From contig NW_025947668.1 in assembly GCF_000764305.2 (NCBI RefSeq), forward strand, positions 62,001-126,000: a stretch of DNA of 64,000 nucleotides. Direction: 5' to 3'. The position numbers were made by a program, and so were the translations under genes. The stretch is from Hyalella azteca. Its lineage: Eukaryota > Arthropoda > Malacostraca > Amphipoda > Hyalellidae. Below are positions 45,101 to 55,300 of the stretch, in pieces (position 1 is the first letter of the stretch; every line of letters begins with the position of its first letter). Below the pieces are notes generated by a model. That model searched no databases. It was not told the origin of the DNA and saw only the letters and a list, made by a program, of their open reading frames with translations.

Positions 45101-45230
45101 ATATCGGTGGAGACTCACGTTGCTCAGCCTCCTTCTCCTCAGCGATGCGGCGGTTGAGCTCCCTGGAGTAGGTGGCGCGCAGGCCGTTCACCCAGTTGTT
45201 GTAGCCCGTGCCGTACCGAGTAGCGCTCAT
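33010..45230 (-). CDS. Tg: Transglutaminase (haemocyte/annulin class), 14 exons
   Basis: The enzyme forms calcium-dependent gamma-glutamyl-lysine cross-links; in crustaceans it clots haemolymph and in insects a relative (annulin) lies at the membrane. CDS exons in order: 45230-45119, 44875-44663, 44364-44234, 43294-43153 (or the duplicate 37677-37536), 37200-36968, 36607-36430, 36161-35907, 35632-35451, 35133-35043, 34568-34414, 33896-33756, 33482-33327, 33149-33010, and the last exon 41847-41703. Phases fit at all 13 junctions and give 757 residues, the usual family length. Order: N-terminal beta-sandwich, catalytic core with Cys327, His390, Asp413, two C-terminal beta-barrels. The last exon is displaced, which I attribute to misassembly. 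Confidence 0.93.
33327..33482 (-). CDS. Tg: Transglutaminase exon 12: beta-barrel 1 to 2
   Basis: After TTTGCACAG, phase 0, it reads [20 protein letters not shown] then [20 protein letters not shown] and VLKPSLDIQ, donor CAA/GTACGA, phase 0. E-L-x-L-x-ITYxxY is the usual edge of this barrel. Confidence 0.93.
33756..33896 (-). CDS. Tg: Transglutaminase exon 11: beta-barrel 1
   Basis: After CCCACGCAG, phase 0, it reads [20 protein letters not shown] then [20 protein letters not shown] and LGPKQEQ. No GT donor is in phase; CAG/GCTAGT at 33755 suggests a GC-AG intron, which joins correctly to exon 12. Confidence 0.88.
34414..34568 (-). CDS. Tg: Transglutaminase exon 10: end of core, start of barrel 1
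   Basis: It reads [20 protein letters not shown] then [20 protein letters not shown] and [12 protein letters not shown], ending phase 0 at AAG/GTGAGA. S-x-x-ER and the basic helix preceding it are typical of the core-barrel linker. Confidence 0.92.
34569..35042. other. Transglutaminase intron
   Basis: Very AT-rich, with an (ATTAAAATATTA)-like run near 34700-34790. No other feature. Confidence 0.6.
35043..35133 (-). CDS. Tg: Transglutaminase exon 9
   Basis: After TTTGTACAG, phase 0, it reads [20 protein letters not shown] then [10 protein letters not shown], donor GAAG/GTGAGT, phase 1. The acidic [11 protein letters not shown] run aligns with the family's calcium-binding loop and is richer in acidic residues than usual. 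Confidence 0.9.
35451..35632 (-). CDS. Tg: Transglutaminase exon 8
   Basis: After TACCCGACAG, phase 1, it reads [20 protein letters not shown] then [20 protein letters not shown] and LNQFHIGRM. MxxCGPASxxAI and FVFAEVNAD are core-domain signatures near the calcium sites. The donor ATG/GTGCGC is weak but phase 0 as needed. Confidence 0.92.
35907..36161 (-). CDS. Tg: Transglutaminase exon 7: catalytic His and Asp
   Basis: After GAAGGAAC on the plus side (CTTCAG on the coding strand), phase 1, it reads [20 protein letters not shown], then [19 protein letters not shown] with His390 and [15 protein letters not shown] with Asp413. The His-Asp spacing of 23 equals that of vertebrate tissue transglutaminase. 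Donor AACA/GTGAGT, phase 1. Confidence 0.95.
36430..36607 (-). CDS. Tg: Transglutaminase exon 6: catalytic cysteine
   Basis: After TTGACTGCAG, phase 0, it reads [20 protein letters not shown] then [14 protein letters not shown]. The TGC at 36460-36458 is the nucleophile (Cys327) in the invariant YGQCWVF. It ends phase 1 at CACGA/GTGAGA. Confidence 0.95.
36968..37200 (-). CDS. Tg: Transglutaminase exon 5
   Basis: After GTCTGCACAG, phase 1, it reads [20 protein letters not shown] then [20 protein letters not shown] and [12 protein letters not shown], ending phase 0 at GGG/GTGAGT. NPVxVxRxISA is a conserved block directly before the catalytic Cys loop. Confidence 0.93.
37536..37677 (-). CDS. 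Tg: Transglutaminase exon 4, second copy next to exon 5
   Basis: Same length, phases and protein as 43153-43294. About 740 bp of flanking intron are also shared (37513-38235 against 43130-44070). An mRNA can use only one, so this is most likely the overlap of two contigs that were not merged, or two alleles. Confidence 0.88.
38236..38332. repeat. 15-bp minisatellite CCGACTGCCTCCATA, second locus
   Basis: Seven units, same family as 26221-26372. It abuts transglutaminase intron sequence at 38235; at the homologous place in the other copy (about 44070) the intron continues as AACATTAACGAAGG. Confidence 0.85.
38333..41023. repeat. Duplicated non-coding segment, copy B
   Basis: Collinear with 26373-31882 but without the 2.78-kb insertion. 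It continues without interruption into 41024-42492, the piece that copy A lacks. Confidence 0.8.
41556..41747. repeat. 96-bp direct repeat over the transglutaminase stop codon
   Basis: Two units, 96 bp apart (GCACACGTCAACGCGACGTT at 41556 and 41652). On the minus strand each includes GTTGTCAAGGAGTGAGACGA, i.e. the codons for VVKE and the stop, so the 3' UTR carries a second copy of the gene's end. Confidence 0.85.
41703..41847 (-). CDS. Tg: Transglutaminase exon 14 (stop codon), displaced
   Basis: After GTTTGCACAG, phase 2, it reads [20 protein letters not shown] then [20 protein letters not shown] and TIDVVKE with TGA at 41705-41703. It matches the last strands of beta-barrel 2 and the phase of exon 13. 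It lies between exons 3/4 and the rest of the gene, although it must be last; the homologous place at 31883-32280 is occupied by adapter-bounded artefact. Confidence 0.9.
42493..43128. repeat. Duplicated segment and 46-bp minisatellite, copy B
   Basis: Matches 32281 onward; four 46-bp units precede the N at 43129. Confidence 0.88.
43129..43129. other. Single-N assembly gap
   Basis: Left of it is the minisatellite that belongs beside exon 13; right of it is intron next to exon 4 (GTTTAGGCGCTAG), which also occurs at 37513. The two sides do not belong together. Confidence 0.88.
43153..43294 (-). CDS. Tg: Transglutaminase exon 4, copy next to exon 3
   Basis: After CGTACCATCAG, phase 0, it reads [20 protein letters not shown] then [12 protein letters not shown], phase 1 out. 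ILFNPWC is the entry to the catalytic core. The same exon occurs at 37536-37677 with only a few silent changes. This copy lies in the expected position after exon 3 but is followed by an N gap at 43129. Confidence 0.9.
43335..43735. repeat. About 33-bp minisatellite in transglutaminase intron 3
   Basis: Units such as GTGACTAAATGCGACTCATC with TTT spacing repeat about eleven times just upstream (coding strand) of the exon 4 acceptor. A shorter version lies at 37700-37870 and single units near 45025-45070. Confidence 0.8.
44234..44364 (-). CDS. Tg: Transglutaminase exon 3
   Basis: After GGTTGGTCAG, phase 1, it reads [20 protein letters not shown] then [18 protein letters not shown] and ends phase 0 at CAG/GTCTGC. 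Confidence 0.92.
44663..44875 (-). CDS. Tg: Transglutaminase exon 2: N-terminal beta-sandwich
   Basis: After CTCTTTTGCAG, phase 1, it reads [20 protein letters not shown] then [20 protein letters not shown], ending phase 1 at TCGG... with donor GTAAGTG. VLRRGQxFYLAIRF is the family's N-domain signature. Confidence 0.92.
45119..45230 (-). CDS. Tg: Transglutaminase exon 1 (start codon)
   Basis: ATG at 45230 in context GGCACCATGAGC, reading [20 protein letters not shown] then [17 protein letters not shown]. It ends phase 1 at CAAC/GTGAGT. An AG at about 45255 upstream (TTGTTGAAG) may be the acceptor of a leader intron, so the promoter could lie far to the right. No signal peptide is visible, in keeping with a cytosolic or non-classically released enzyme. 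Confidence 0.85.
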
Positions 45231-45255
45231 GGTGCCAGTTCCGTGCTCTTTTACC

Positions 45256-48200
45256 TTCAACAAGCAGTATAGAAAACATAAGTAAATTTCACTTCGCTAT
45301 GAACTCGAGAAAATTTACGAAGAGCTTTAGAAGGCAAGCAACAAGCACATGTTATTGGCACGCCGCCACTTGACAGCAACCGTGATGCCTGCCTCTCAAT
45401 ACAGTCAGCGCTCTGCAGCTGTCAAGCAGCACTGCACTGCACGCACCCTGTATCTATGACTGGCGCACTAGAAAGTCAGCGTACCAATGAAATGAATACA
45501 AATTAATCGAAAAATACTCTCCAACTTGAAACTTGCACTGCGTAAAACGTACGTGCTCTCTATTCCATTGTATCCTGAAGTTCGTTAAACCGTATTCCGA
45601 GAAACTATATTCATTGTGTTGTACAGGTATCCACAAAAATGCAATGGGTGTTTATCTCGTTATTTGCAGACCTGTCAGCGCCCATGCACCGTATGGCAGA
45701 ACGTATCGCGTCGTTTATCTACAGCCCTCGGTCACGCTGCCACGTTTAAGTGCTCGCATTCAGCGCTATCGTTTGCGTTGCAGCCTCGTTAAGTTTCAAT
45801 GCCGTCACATTCTGCCTAGTATACGTTGGTTGTATCGTTGAGCAATCCCACGATAGTGCCTTGGCTTGAGCATGATCAAAGAGGAGAGTAAGAAATCGAA
45901 TTCTACGATCAAGTTCCTTGCAGAAAAACTCACGTCCGCGCCAAAAAGAAATAAAGAAAAATTTATAGGGATAAAGAATTATTTTTAAACAACTACCTAA
46001 GATTTTCCTACCAAAGATTAGACAGAAAAACTCTAGCGGGGCATATCTTTCAGCGAATTTACTAGCTGCGAGCGTCAATCGAAACATTTATTCAAATAGA
46101 TTAATAGAACAATGTATCCACAGAACATTTAGAGACTCAAACACACGTGTGAGCGAAGCAGAGGCAGTTCTGCGCGAATACGACGATGTCGTAAACTGTG
46201 TTGCCTTCAATAATTTTTTCCACCATTTGAACCATTAAATTTCTGTCCCAGGGACTGTACCTGTAATGGGTCTAGGAAGTACGAGTTGAAGGTGCGTTAA
46301 TGAAACCGGTGAGTTGTAAATTTTATTTATTTCCTGAAATAAAATATCATTTTATCCCGAACTTGGCGCTCTGGCGCCCTGCACGTTTTACAGGAAAATT
46401 GGAAATGAAGGTTAAGAGAAGTCCGATAGAAAGGTTTGAAAGAGAAAAAAGTCAAGCAATTAATGTACATAGAACAACTTGACATCGTAGCTTCTGAAGA
46501 TAGATCGACTTTTAAATTTAATTAGGTTCCTTGCTCGATCTATTGAGAGATATACCTGTGAGGTCGTATCCACGTAAATTTTCATTATCATTTTTCGTTT
46601 AAAGTTATAAAAAATTATTTCTACTGATTGACGACCTCGCACTGTGAGGTGGCTGAATAATTGATAACAGTCACGACTCGTGCACCGCCCAAGACGACTC
46701 GACTAGAGTAGCTGCAGTGCAATGAACCTCTCACGCCATGCGTAAAACTAATGCTAAAATTAATTAGCACAGGCAGCACTAAAGGCTAAAACAAACCACA
46801 TGCGTGGCCCCGCGTCACGTATTGTGGCCAGCGACGCCAGCTTCGTTGCTGCCTTCACTTCACGCGTCTCGTACAATTGCCAAGTTCGGCGCAACACGGC
46901 GAATCTTATAAAAACGTTGCGTGTACCATGCCTCGTAGACTTTGATCAATGTATCTTATATTTATCACCGCATTTTTATCAAGTATCACCGCTTAAAAGC
47001 GTTGTGAGCAGATAGTAATTTCAACATTAAATAAACCTAAAATATTTATATCTGATGACTTGTTTGTGGAATCATGCATCAATTTCTACAACAGAGATAT
47101 TTCTACAACATCAATTTCTACAACAGAGACAACTTATGACGAGTTCTGGAAGTGCTGCGAATGTTCAATCTTAATGACGATCATTCGTTATCCTTTTGAC
47201 ATCATAACGCCATTCGTAGAAAAATTCCACGTAAAATAAAGTGTAATCTGGGAGTTTCGCATGAGATTGCATTTCATTTTTCTCGTCTTCGAATATTCTG
47301 AAAAAGAGAAATGTATTTTCAGCGCAGCAGTGACGTTCATGTCCGATTGATCCTGCAATTTTACCCGTAAGAGTTTAAAGAAAAGCAGGAGAGCATTAAC
47401 GAGGCAGTGAGAGCTATGCCCTTAATTCCATCATGGCAAAGCATACCTGCAACTGCGATGTAATTAAAGTAACTTGGGATACAGGTAACTTTTCAGAAAA
47501 TAATCTTAAATACAGTGTATGGTAAGACAAGATGACGTAAGATCTCGAGCTAGCATAAGAAGACTACGACCTGATGATATAAGAAGACCACGAGCTGACA
47601 TAAAAAGACAACGATCTGACATGAGAAGACCATGAGCAGAACTTATAAAATCAGCTATTTCATCAGTTTTTCGCGATGGACAAAAGTTTTTTTAGCTAAT
47701 CGACAGACTTCAAGCAGACATATTTCCTCCTACACATGAGAAGAAAACCCCTCATGCCGCAAACAATCCATAATCAGAAGTACAATAACAATTTCCATGC
47801 GATGAACATTGAACAATCCACAATTATAAGCGCAGTTACATCCAAACACATGCATCGAACATCCCACAATCGGTGGTGTAGTAACAACTATTCACATTTT
47901 CTCACGATCACTAACAGTATAGAATATTATAGATCAAGTGCTCATCTTGCACGTTCAGCCTCACAAATTCATCCTCTGGACAGACATGCAATCATCTCAT
48001 GGCGCCTGAGCAGCCGACTGAGCGATGTCGTCATTTTCTTATTAAAGCCTTAGCACTTTACCACCGCGCTCGGCACGCACTCGGGGAATCTATCACAACA
48101 CGTCTCTTTAATGCAGAATATACAGTATTTCATGTTTTTTATTTCACGTGTGTGATATTTACGGCATTTATTTTATTTGAAGGCAAAGAATGAATGCGAT

Positions 48201-49494
48201 CAAGGCTACAATTAATAGGATTTCTGCAGCCATCGATGTCACCGGAATATGAGCGCGGAAAAATCTATAAAGTAGTACGATAAATAATAAAACTCATAAT
48301 AAAAAGGTTAAAGCTGCTATTCGAGTTGAAGTCAGGACGATCATCATTCTTAGGCTTTCATATCATCGTAATTAATTTAGTAAACATCGTAATGTAATTA
48401 CTTAGTCGAGTACAGCATATTGGATCGCATATATTGAGTAATACTTGAGCGGCGCTCCTGAATGCATTACAATTTACAACTGATTATTATATATAATAAC
48501 AGTGTCACATTCAGAAAAAAGATGTTAAGATTACCACTAATATGAAAATGTTAGTGTTATTTACTTTTTAATCTCATTAGCTTCATCAAACAATATAAAC
48601 ATTGCGAACGCGGTACGAGAATAGTAAGAAACTAATACATAACAATGGAATAGTGGACATAAAAGTTTGCAGGTTGTGTGCACACAATTTTATACGTATA
48701 AATAATTCACGGCAAATGATGGCACAAGGACAACAATGTAGCCAGCCGGTTGGTAGCGACTGGTATTTTGATGGTCGGCTGTTCCTGGCCTGCGAGGTCC
48801 ATCAAGGTGAGCTCAAGGTCAAGGCCATTACCCTGGCGCGACCCAGTCTCCGGTTGGGCGCAGTTAATGAACCGCGATCTCAGTATTGTTGCTTCTCTTA
48901 GTCGAAAATTTTTTTTCTACAATTTAGCGCCCATTGTAGATTTTAAAAATCTAACTTCTTCAATTTTCCCGCTACTAAGCACATTTCCGTGCCACTGTTC
49001 TGCTAACCCACCTTGCAAAACTCATTTATTTATTTGGATACATAATATATAATTTCTACAAATTTAAATACTTTCAAACGTATCGTCTCGTTCCTTGAAC
49101 TGAGCTAATTATTCTAATAAGAAGGTAACGTTACAGGTAAGGATTTGATCGTCCAGTCATTGGGTTACCAACTGTATTCCAAGTTTACGTCAAGCATTAC
49201 CTTGTTTTTTATCTATCTTTCGCAATTACAAATCAAGCCGACCAGGGAGAAAATGTCAAAATTTAATCCTTCTTGCTTCAATGATCTACAAATTAAGCGC
49301 GTTCAGTTTAAGGAACTGAGATGGATGGACGCAGGGAGCTCAACAATACTCTAATTGTTTAGTTGTCGTAACTGAACTTCAGAATTTGTTTGTTTGGGAT
49401 TCATGCTTTCTTTTATGACTTCTGCTTTTAAAATTGTGGCTCTTCCACCACTGAAGGCGTCCCACTGCCACTACTGCTCAATTCAACCACTGCT
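45256..49494. other. Right flank of transglutaminase, no gene recognised
   Basis: Mostly AT-rich. Slightly GC-richer patches (about 46800-46890 and 48730-48880) have short open frames, but none has paired splice signals and a recognisable family. Leader exons of transglutaminase may lie here. Confidence 0.35.
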
Positions 49495-49768
49495 GGTGTC
49501 GACATAATCATGCAGTGGCGTCGACATCATCCTGCAGTGGCGTCGACATCATCCTGCAGTGGCGTCGACGTCATCACGCAGTGGCGTCGATATCATCACG
49601 CAGTGGCGTCGACATCATCATGCAGTGGCGTCGACATCATCATGCAGTGGCGTCGACATCATCCTGCAGTGGCGTCGACATCATCATGCAGTGGCGTCGA
49701 CATCATCATACAGTGGCGTCGACATCATCCTGCAGTGGCGTCGACATCATCCTGCAGAGTCGGTGAGC
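49495..49768. repeat. 22-bp minisatellite
   Basis: About twelve units of GTGGCGTCGACATCATCCTGCA type. It is open in all three plus frames, encoding artefactual repeats such as ASTSSCSGVDIIMQWRRHH. Confidence 0.9.
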
Positions 49769-49994
49769 TCGTGGCAGTGCCGACATCCAAGTTAATTATA
49801 GTGTCAACGAGACACATTAGCTGCTTTTAGCGGCAGTGACGGTAGTTAATGAAATAATGTCATATAGGAACCTCTGGACCAGTATAAATAGCTCTAAGAA
49901 ATGTCGCCGAGAGAGTTAAAACTCGTTTCGCGAGAGATTCGTTACCCTCATACTTTTTAGCGAATTTTCTCATTTATGAAAAAAAATTCACTAT

Positions 49995-50042
49995 TGTGCT
50001 CGCCATGTCCGTCTGTCTGTCCTTCTGTCTGTCCGTCCGTGA
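49995..50042. repeat. CTGT/CCGT microsatellite
   Basis: A run of GTCTGTCTGTCC and CCGTCCGTG tetranucleotides about 45 bp long. Confidence 0.7.
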
Positions 50043-50182
50043 CTTCATGTTTTTGTCGACGAGAAAATGCGCTCTCTGTCACGCACTGCAGTGAGTACTG
50101 AGTTATATTTTTTAAGTGTTGTCCATGATATATATACAATCAATTTCAAGACATATCTATGCAAGATAGTTGATACATTGTA

Positions 50183-50300
50183 GGCTGAGGTATTTACTTC
50201 ATTGGTAAGAGCTTGATGCTTGCCTCCCTTATGGGGATGGCGCGGTTCGAGGGCTGTACGTGCGCTGACTAAAAGAAGAAGTAACGTCTGCCGCTCAGCT
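50183..50300 (+). mobile_element. tRNA-derived SINE-like fragment
   Basis: It has a pol III A-box-like TTCATTGGTAAGAGC at 50198-50212 and a B-box GGTTCGAGGGC at 50243-50253. Spacing is as in a tRNA, but the anticodon arm does not fold well. It is followed by AAAAGAAGAAG rather than a terminator and intact acceptor stem. A degraded tRNA gene is the alternative. Confidence 0.45.
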
Positions 50301-51587
50301 CAGCAAAACCGTGACTAAAGAACCCTCATAAGGTAAGCCATAGATAATTTTAGAATAACATAGACAAATAAGGAGTGTTACAAACAAGTCATTGAGCCGA
50401 GAATAATGTAATACTTGATAAATACTAGTAAACATATTGCTTACGTTTGGCGAACATGCAAGATTTAGACGTCATGTAAAATAATCCTTTATTGCACTAT
50501 GACTATTTTTGACAGACTTAATTGGTGTTTGAGAAACAATTTCAAACGAGTTATAAAAAATTATGGATTTTAATTTTGTCGGCAATACCAGCAGCTCTTT
50601 AGTCTTTATTAAGCGATGCTCCTTAACATGATAATGACAGGATCATGCGAGTCTGAGCCTGCCAGTGTTGGCATGGCAGGAGCGGCCTGGACTGCACGCC
50701 TCAAGCAAGCATCACAAAACAATAATAATAGCAACACGTCCAAACCGCTAATAGTTCAGCCAAGACATCAGTTTACTACGTCGTTAAGTCGACCAAAACT
50801 TGACAATGATTATAATTGCAAAGGAATTTTTGGTGAAGTTAAGAACAGTTTGGCTCAGCAATAAAAACAACTACACCTAAAATTAGACACTGAAAAATAC
50901 AAAAATACAAATATAAATTGCACGGCACGTAAAGATATGCATGACTTTGCTATTGCCCAATCAATCGGTTTGTTCAACCGTAAGTTCCATTCATTGTCTA
51001 TTTAATGGTACCTTACAAGAAGACAATTGCTACTTAGGATGCTTGAAGTGCAAGATATTTACAAACAAACAAACATTAACACGAGTTAGAATATACAATA
51101 CTATAAGCTGAAAACTTGTGAGGCCAAGAACGAAAGAAACGTCGCAAGTAGAAGAAATTCAGCACAGCTGTGCAGGATATCAGGAATCGCGATTGAAAAT
51201 ATTAAGTTAAAGTAAAAATATATGCCAAGCTGGTAATTAGCAACTGTCCTAAGGATAAACATTACCCATAAGACAGCGAGTTATGTGTCGGGAAAAACAA
51301 ACAGCGGTCCACTTAACGTTCAGAGAATTTGAACTCAAGATGATGCAAAGTCTGACGCATCCTCGTCTATTTCGGCGCACTCCGAGAAGACGAATGCGCT
51401 GCCTTTATCACGCGCACGCTCTGAACGCACTCATAACTAGAAAATATTGCTAGCGTCTGAAATACCATCAACTGAAAATACTATTTTCTTAATAAATCCA
51501 AAATTATTGCATTCGCCAAAGAATATCTATTATTGCAAATATTGCAGTAATATATGATTACCCTTCAAGTTTTCCAAAATTACATCT

Positions 51588-51945
51588 CGTAACATGTCAT
51601 CATTGTGTCAGTCAGCCCGTAGCACAGAACACATCACGTAACATGTCATCATTGTGTCAGTCAGCCCGTAGCACAGAACACATCACGTAACATGTTATCA
51701 TTGTGTCAGTCAGCCCGTAGCACAGAACGCATCACGGAACATCATCATTGTGCCAGTCAGCCCGTAGCACAGAACACATCACGTAACATGTCATCATTGT
51801 GTCAGTCAGCCCGTAACACAGAATACACGTAACATGTCATCATTGTGTCAGTCAGCCCGTAGCACAGAACGCATCACGTAACATGTTATCATTGTCAGTC
51901 AGCCCGTAGCACAAAACACATCACGTAACATGTTATCATTGTTAA
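51588..51945. repeat. 49-bp minisatellite
   Basis: Seven units of CATCACGTAACATGTCATCA then TTGTGTCAGTCAGCCCGTAG and CACAGAACA, with small deletions in the later units. Confidence 0.9.
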
Positions 51946-52179
51946 CACATTTAAACTAAAGTTAAGAGATGACTTTCGTATTTTCATATGTAAAAAATCT
52001 AACGAGTAGCATCTAAATGAAACATTCACATACCTCCACCAAAAAAGTACGATTTATCCATACGCAAACATAACCTATGGTCATCCACCGAAACGACGTC
52101 GCACTTGGGAGTTTATTTTATTACTACTTCAATTTAAATTCTACCTACATTTTACGCTAGGGACAGGAAAGTTTTTAAT

Positions 52180-52325
52180 GAGTGCGGCACATTGCAGCAG
52201 CGGCCACGCGGAGGCTGCGCTGCACACATGGGCTAAGTTCTGCAGTCTAACCAATCGGTCGGCGCTCCATATATGGCGGCGCCCCTGTACTCCCAGCTAA
52301 GTTGGGAGACCAGACGGAATGTTGC
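52180..52325. promoter_or_regulatory. GC-rich, CCAAT- and YY1-like promoter candidate
   Basis: Within AT-rich DNA this patch has CCAAT (AACCAATCGGTC), ATATGGCGGCGCC resembling a YY1 site, and a hairpin CTCCCAGCTAAGTTGGGAG. It could be a TATA-less promoter, for instance of a leader exon of a neighbouring gene. No exon is identified next to it. Confidence 0.3.
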
Positions 52326-55300
52326 AAAATATATCCGGGCAGTGATATGTATAATTAAAAGTCAGAAAATAATTTTAAAGATCTAATCGGTCTCAATACT
52401 GAGAGAAAGTCATCAAAACCTGGAACAATAGCAAGTCGGTCTGTCTCACCAAACCCAATTTAGCGACATTACCAAGCGTTCCTTGGACGCTCTTAGAGTG
52501 AATTGCAGAACACGTATTAACCCCAGCAAACAAGCCTATGAGAAAAGAGGCGAATAGTAAGCAACTCCATTGATAGGGTAAATAGACAAAAGCAACGGCG
52601 GCCGTCTGGAATTATTTTAGTCAACCGTATCCTTCCACCAGGCGGTCGTTCGGTGAGCTGGTGAACACAGTTGCAACGAACAGCGGAACATTCCTTCACG
52701 TCCTGTCTGCAGCTTTGGCCTTGGTCATGAGTCTATATTTGCATCCGTGTGAACACTTCCATGGCACACAGGCTCTCAAGATCAAAGTTCCTTGCTCGGG
52801 TACCTATTAATTTGTACGTTTAAATGGGCATAATTACTTTCCAGTTTACCCGTTCAGTTGATGTATACCTACTGGACACTGAGCCCTTACATATGATACC
52901 CTCAACTGCTTAACTAACGGAAGCTTAATCTTAACTCAGTTAAGTCTTAAGTCTCCTAGAGTCCTACTTATTGATTGCCTGCCCTCGAAGCTCGAATGAC
53001 CGTCTAATCTTAGCTTAGTTTTTTTCCGCACTTCACCACACCCATCGTAGGCAAAATAATTATAAAAACTTTTAATTGAGCGTTGGGAATTCCATAATTT
53101 CCAGTCAAAGACGTATATATTAAAACAAGAGTGAGCAGGTTGCCGGTTTCAGGGACATGAGACAGCTGCCCAGCTACGAGAGTAATAACATATTTGATTC
53201 TATTTTGAGATTAAAATTCCTTTAATTATATGATTGTCTTCATTCTCAGACTCAAAGTGTAATCTGAATAGAGCGCCGGGTGTCTGATAGAAAGATAGAT
53301 TAATATAATTTTGCGGGCCGCTGAGCAAAGTGAGTGAACTTCATGCTTAACTCCCTTGGTAACTGTAGAATATATGTATTAATAATACAGTTCAAACTTT
53401 CCTAAAGCCTTCATAATACTTTTCAGCAGCTGAGTGCATACCAAAATAATGAAACATATTTAAAAATCGAGAGGTGCATCATCTCGATACTTACCGACGA
53501 AGAGTGATCTGTGCAGACAAGAGCAGGCGAAGCCTCGCCTACCTCTCACGCGCGCTCTAAGTCAACTGACCTGAACGCGGTTGCCAATGCCAGTCCTTAT
53601 AAGTTATGCTTGCAACGCACAAACAAATGCACACACTTTTCTCACGAATTTCATGATCAATTTCCCATGTTATTTTGTTCAGTTATTGAGGGATCGTTTA
53701 AAAATGTTATTTTCATTCCAATGCGTTTGGATGACGAGAACAATCATTGTCTCAGTATAAGCACGCAAAAAAAAAAATTTATGCAATTATTCAATTGTGT
53801 TTATTACTGAGTTCAAAATCATTTCTGGATATCACAGGAAGAAATAGTTGCAACGATAGCGAAGCGCATCTTGAGAGAATCGGTGGATGCAATTCGAAGT
53901 TATCCGGCATCATACCGACACTGTACCCATTCGGATGATATAAAGCTACGTTGTAAAACTTGTAATGTATGTTGGTAAACATACTTGTGAGTATTTATTC
54001 ACCTTATTTGCATACCTAAAGAGAAGGGCATTCACATGACTTTCATTCGACCTGCGAGTTCATGCAAACTTGAGTATAACGACATTATGAATAAGGACGA
54101 ATTTGGTGAAAGTCATAAGTATTCATTAATGAAAATAATGAATGAACTTGAGCCTGGCACATGTTCATTTTCATCTTTAGCGGCAAAAATATCAATTTTT
54201 CAATGCATATCTTGTTTGCCCTCAATCACATTTCAATCATATTTAATGTCGACTGACATATTCCTAAATGTTGGTTTCTTCGTCTACACAAAACCTGTCC
54301 GTCCTTCATGCGTAGCTCTCTACCGAACCTCAACCTTGGGGTAGCAATTTTTTATTGCCCTTTTATGGTCCAAAGATATACAATTTTGCCCAATTATCTA
54401 TGGCTATGAAACTATGGCACTTTGTGTTCACTTCAAACCATCTCTGAACTCCATACAACACGAAAATCCTTGATGTCATATCAGCTTCGCCAAGACGCAC
54501 TTTCTTCAGGCTTAAATGTTTTTACTTGATAAAACTATGCGTCCGGGATTTCGTAATCGTTGGATTCTTAGAACCGTATGATTTTTTAGCGATTAAACTC
54601 GTATTTCAGTATTAGATTCCTTTGTTGATGAGCCGGTACGTTGCTGTTGCACTAGGATTGCGGCTAGATTAATGCTGTATCTACTGCAACACTCCGCCTC
54701 GCAGGTCACGACTGCGGCGAAGACATGCGCCGTATGGAAGTACACTATGAATTATGATGGACGATGATCTCATCATACATACAATGTTAAACTAAGCCGA
54801 TCCTATATGTATATGCTCTTAATTTTCTTGCATCTTAATACGTTGATACGAACCATCAAAATTCGTTCAAGATTTAATAGCGAAGATTTGAGCGTGAAGT
54901 GAAGTTACGTGTGATGAAATAACTTATGTTTTATGGTGAGTTCTTGTAGATGCCGCTGGAGCTGAAAAAAATAACATCATACAAAACATTGCCCTCCGTC
55001 TCTAGCACTGACGTTGATGCAAGCTGTCAGTACACCTGTGAGTTTTGTGAATGTATTGCAGTTAAAATTAATAAATATCTGGTGAATTCGAACACGATAG
55101 AGACTAACCTAAAAGCGATAGGTTGTTTCGTCATTACAATGCCTTGACGACGGAATAAATTAGACATGAAGGTAAAAAATACCGGCACCTCATATGCTGT
55201 GTGGTTCAAACGATTATTAATGTAGAAGTGAGAGTACAAATTTGCTGATCTTGAACAGGAAATTGCGAATACGCACATTTGAAAAGCGCCTGGGCCTCAA

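Noticed and set aside
48602..48901. Possible exon around GSDWYFDGRLFLACEVHQG followed by GTGAGC
   Set aside because: No acceptor in a suitable phase and no family match that I can defend.
49510..49830. 106-codon repetitive ORF
   Set aside because: Produced by a 22-bp minisatellite that is open in all three plus frames; no non-repeat coding context.
51588..51945. Regular repeats that might suggest a CRISPR array
   Set aside because: Units are head-to-tail without unique spacers, and the DNA is eukaryotic.
52280..52325. Similarity to the 3' part of 5S rRNA (TGGGAGACC)
   Set aside because: The match is too short and no internal control regions accompany it.
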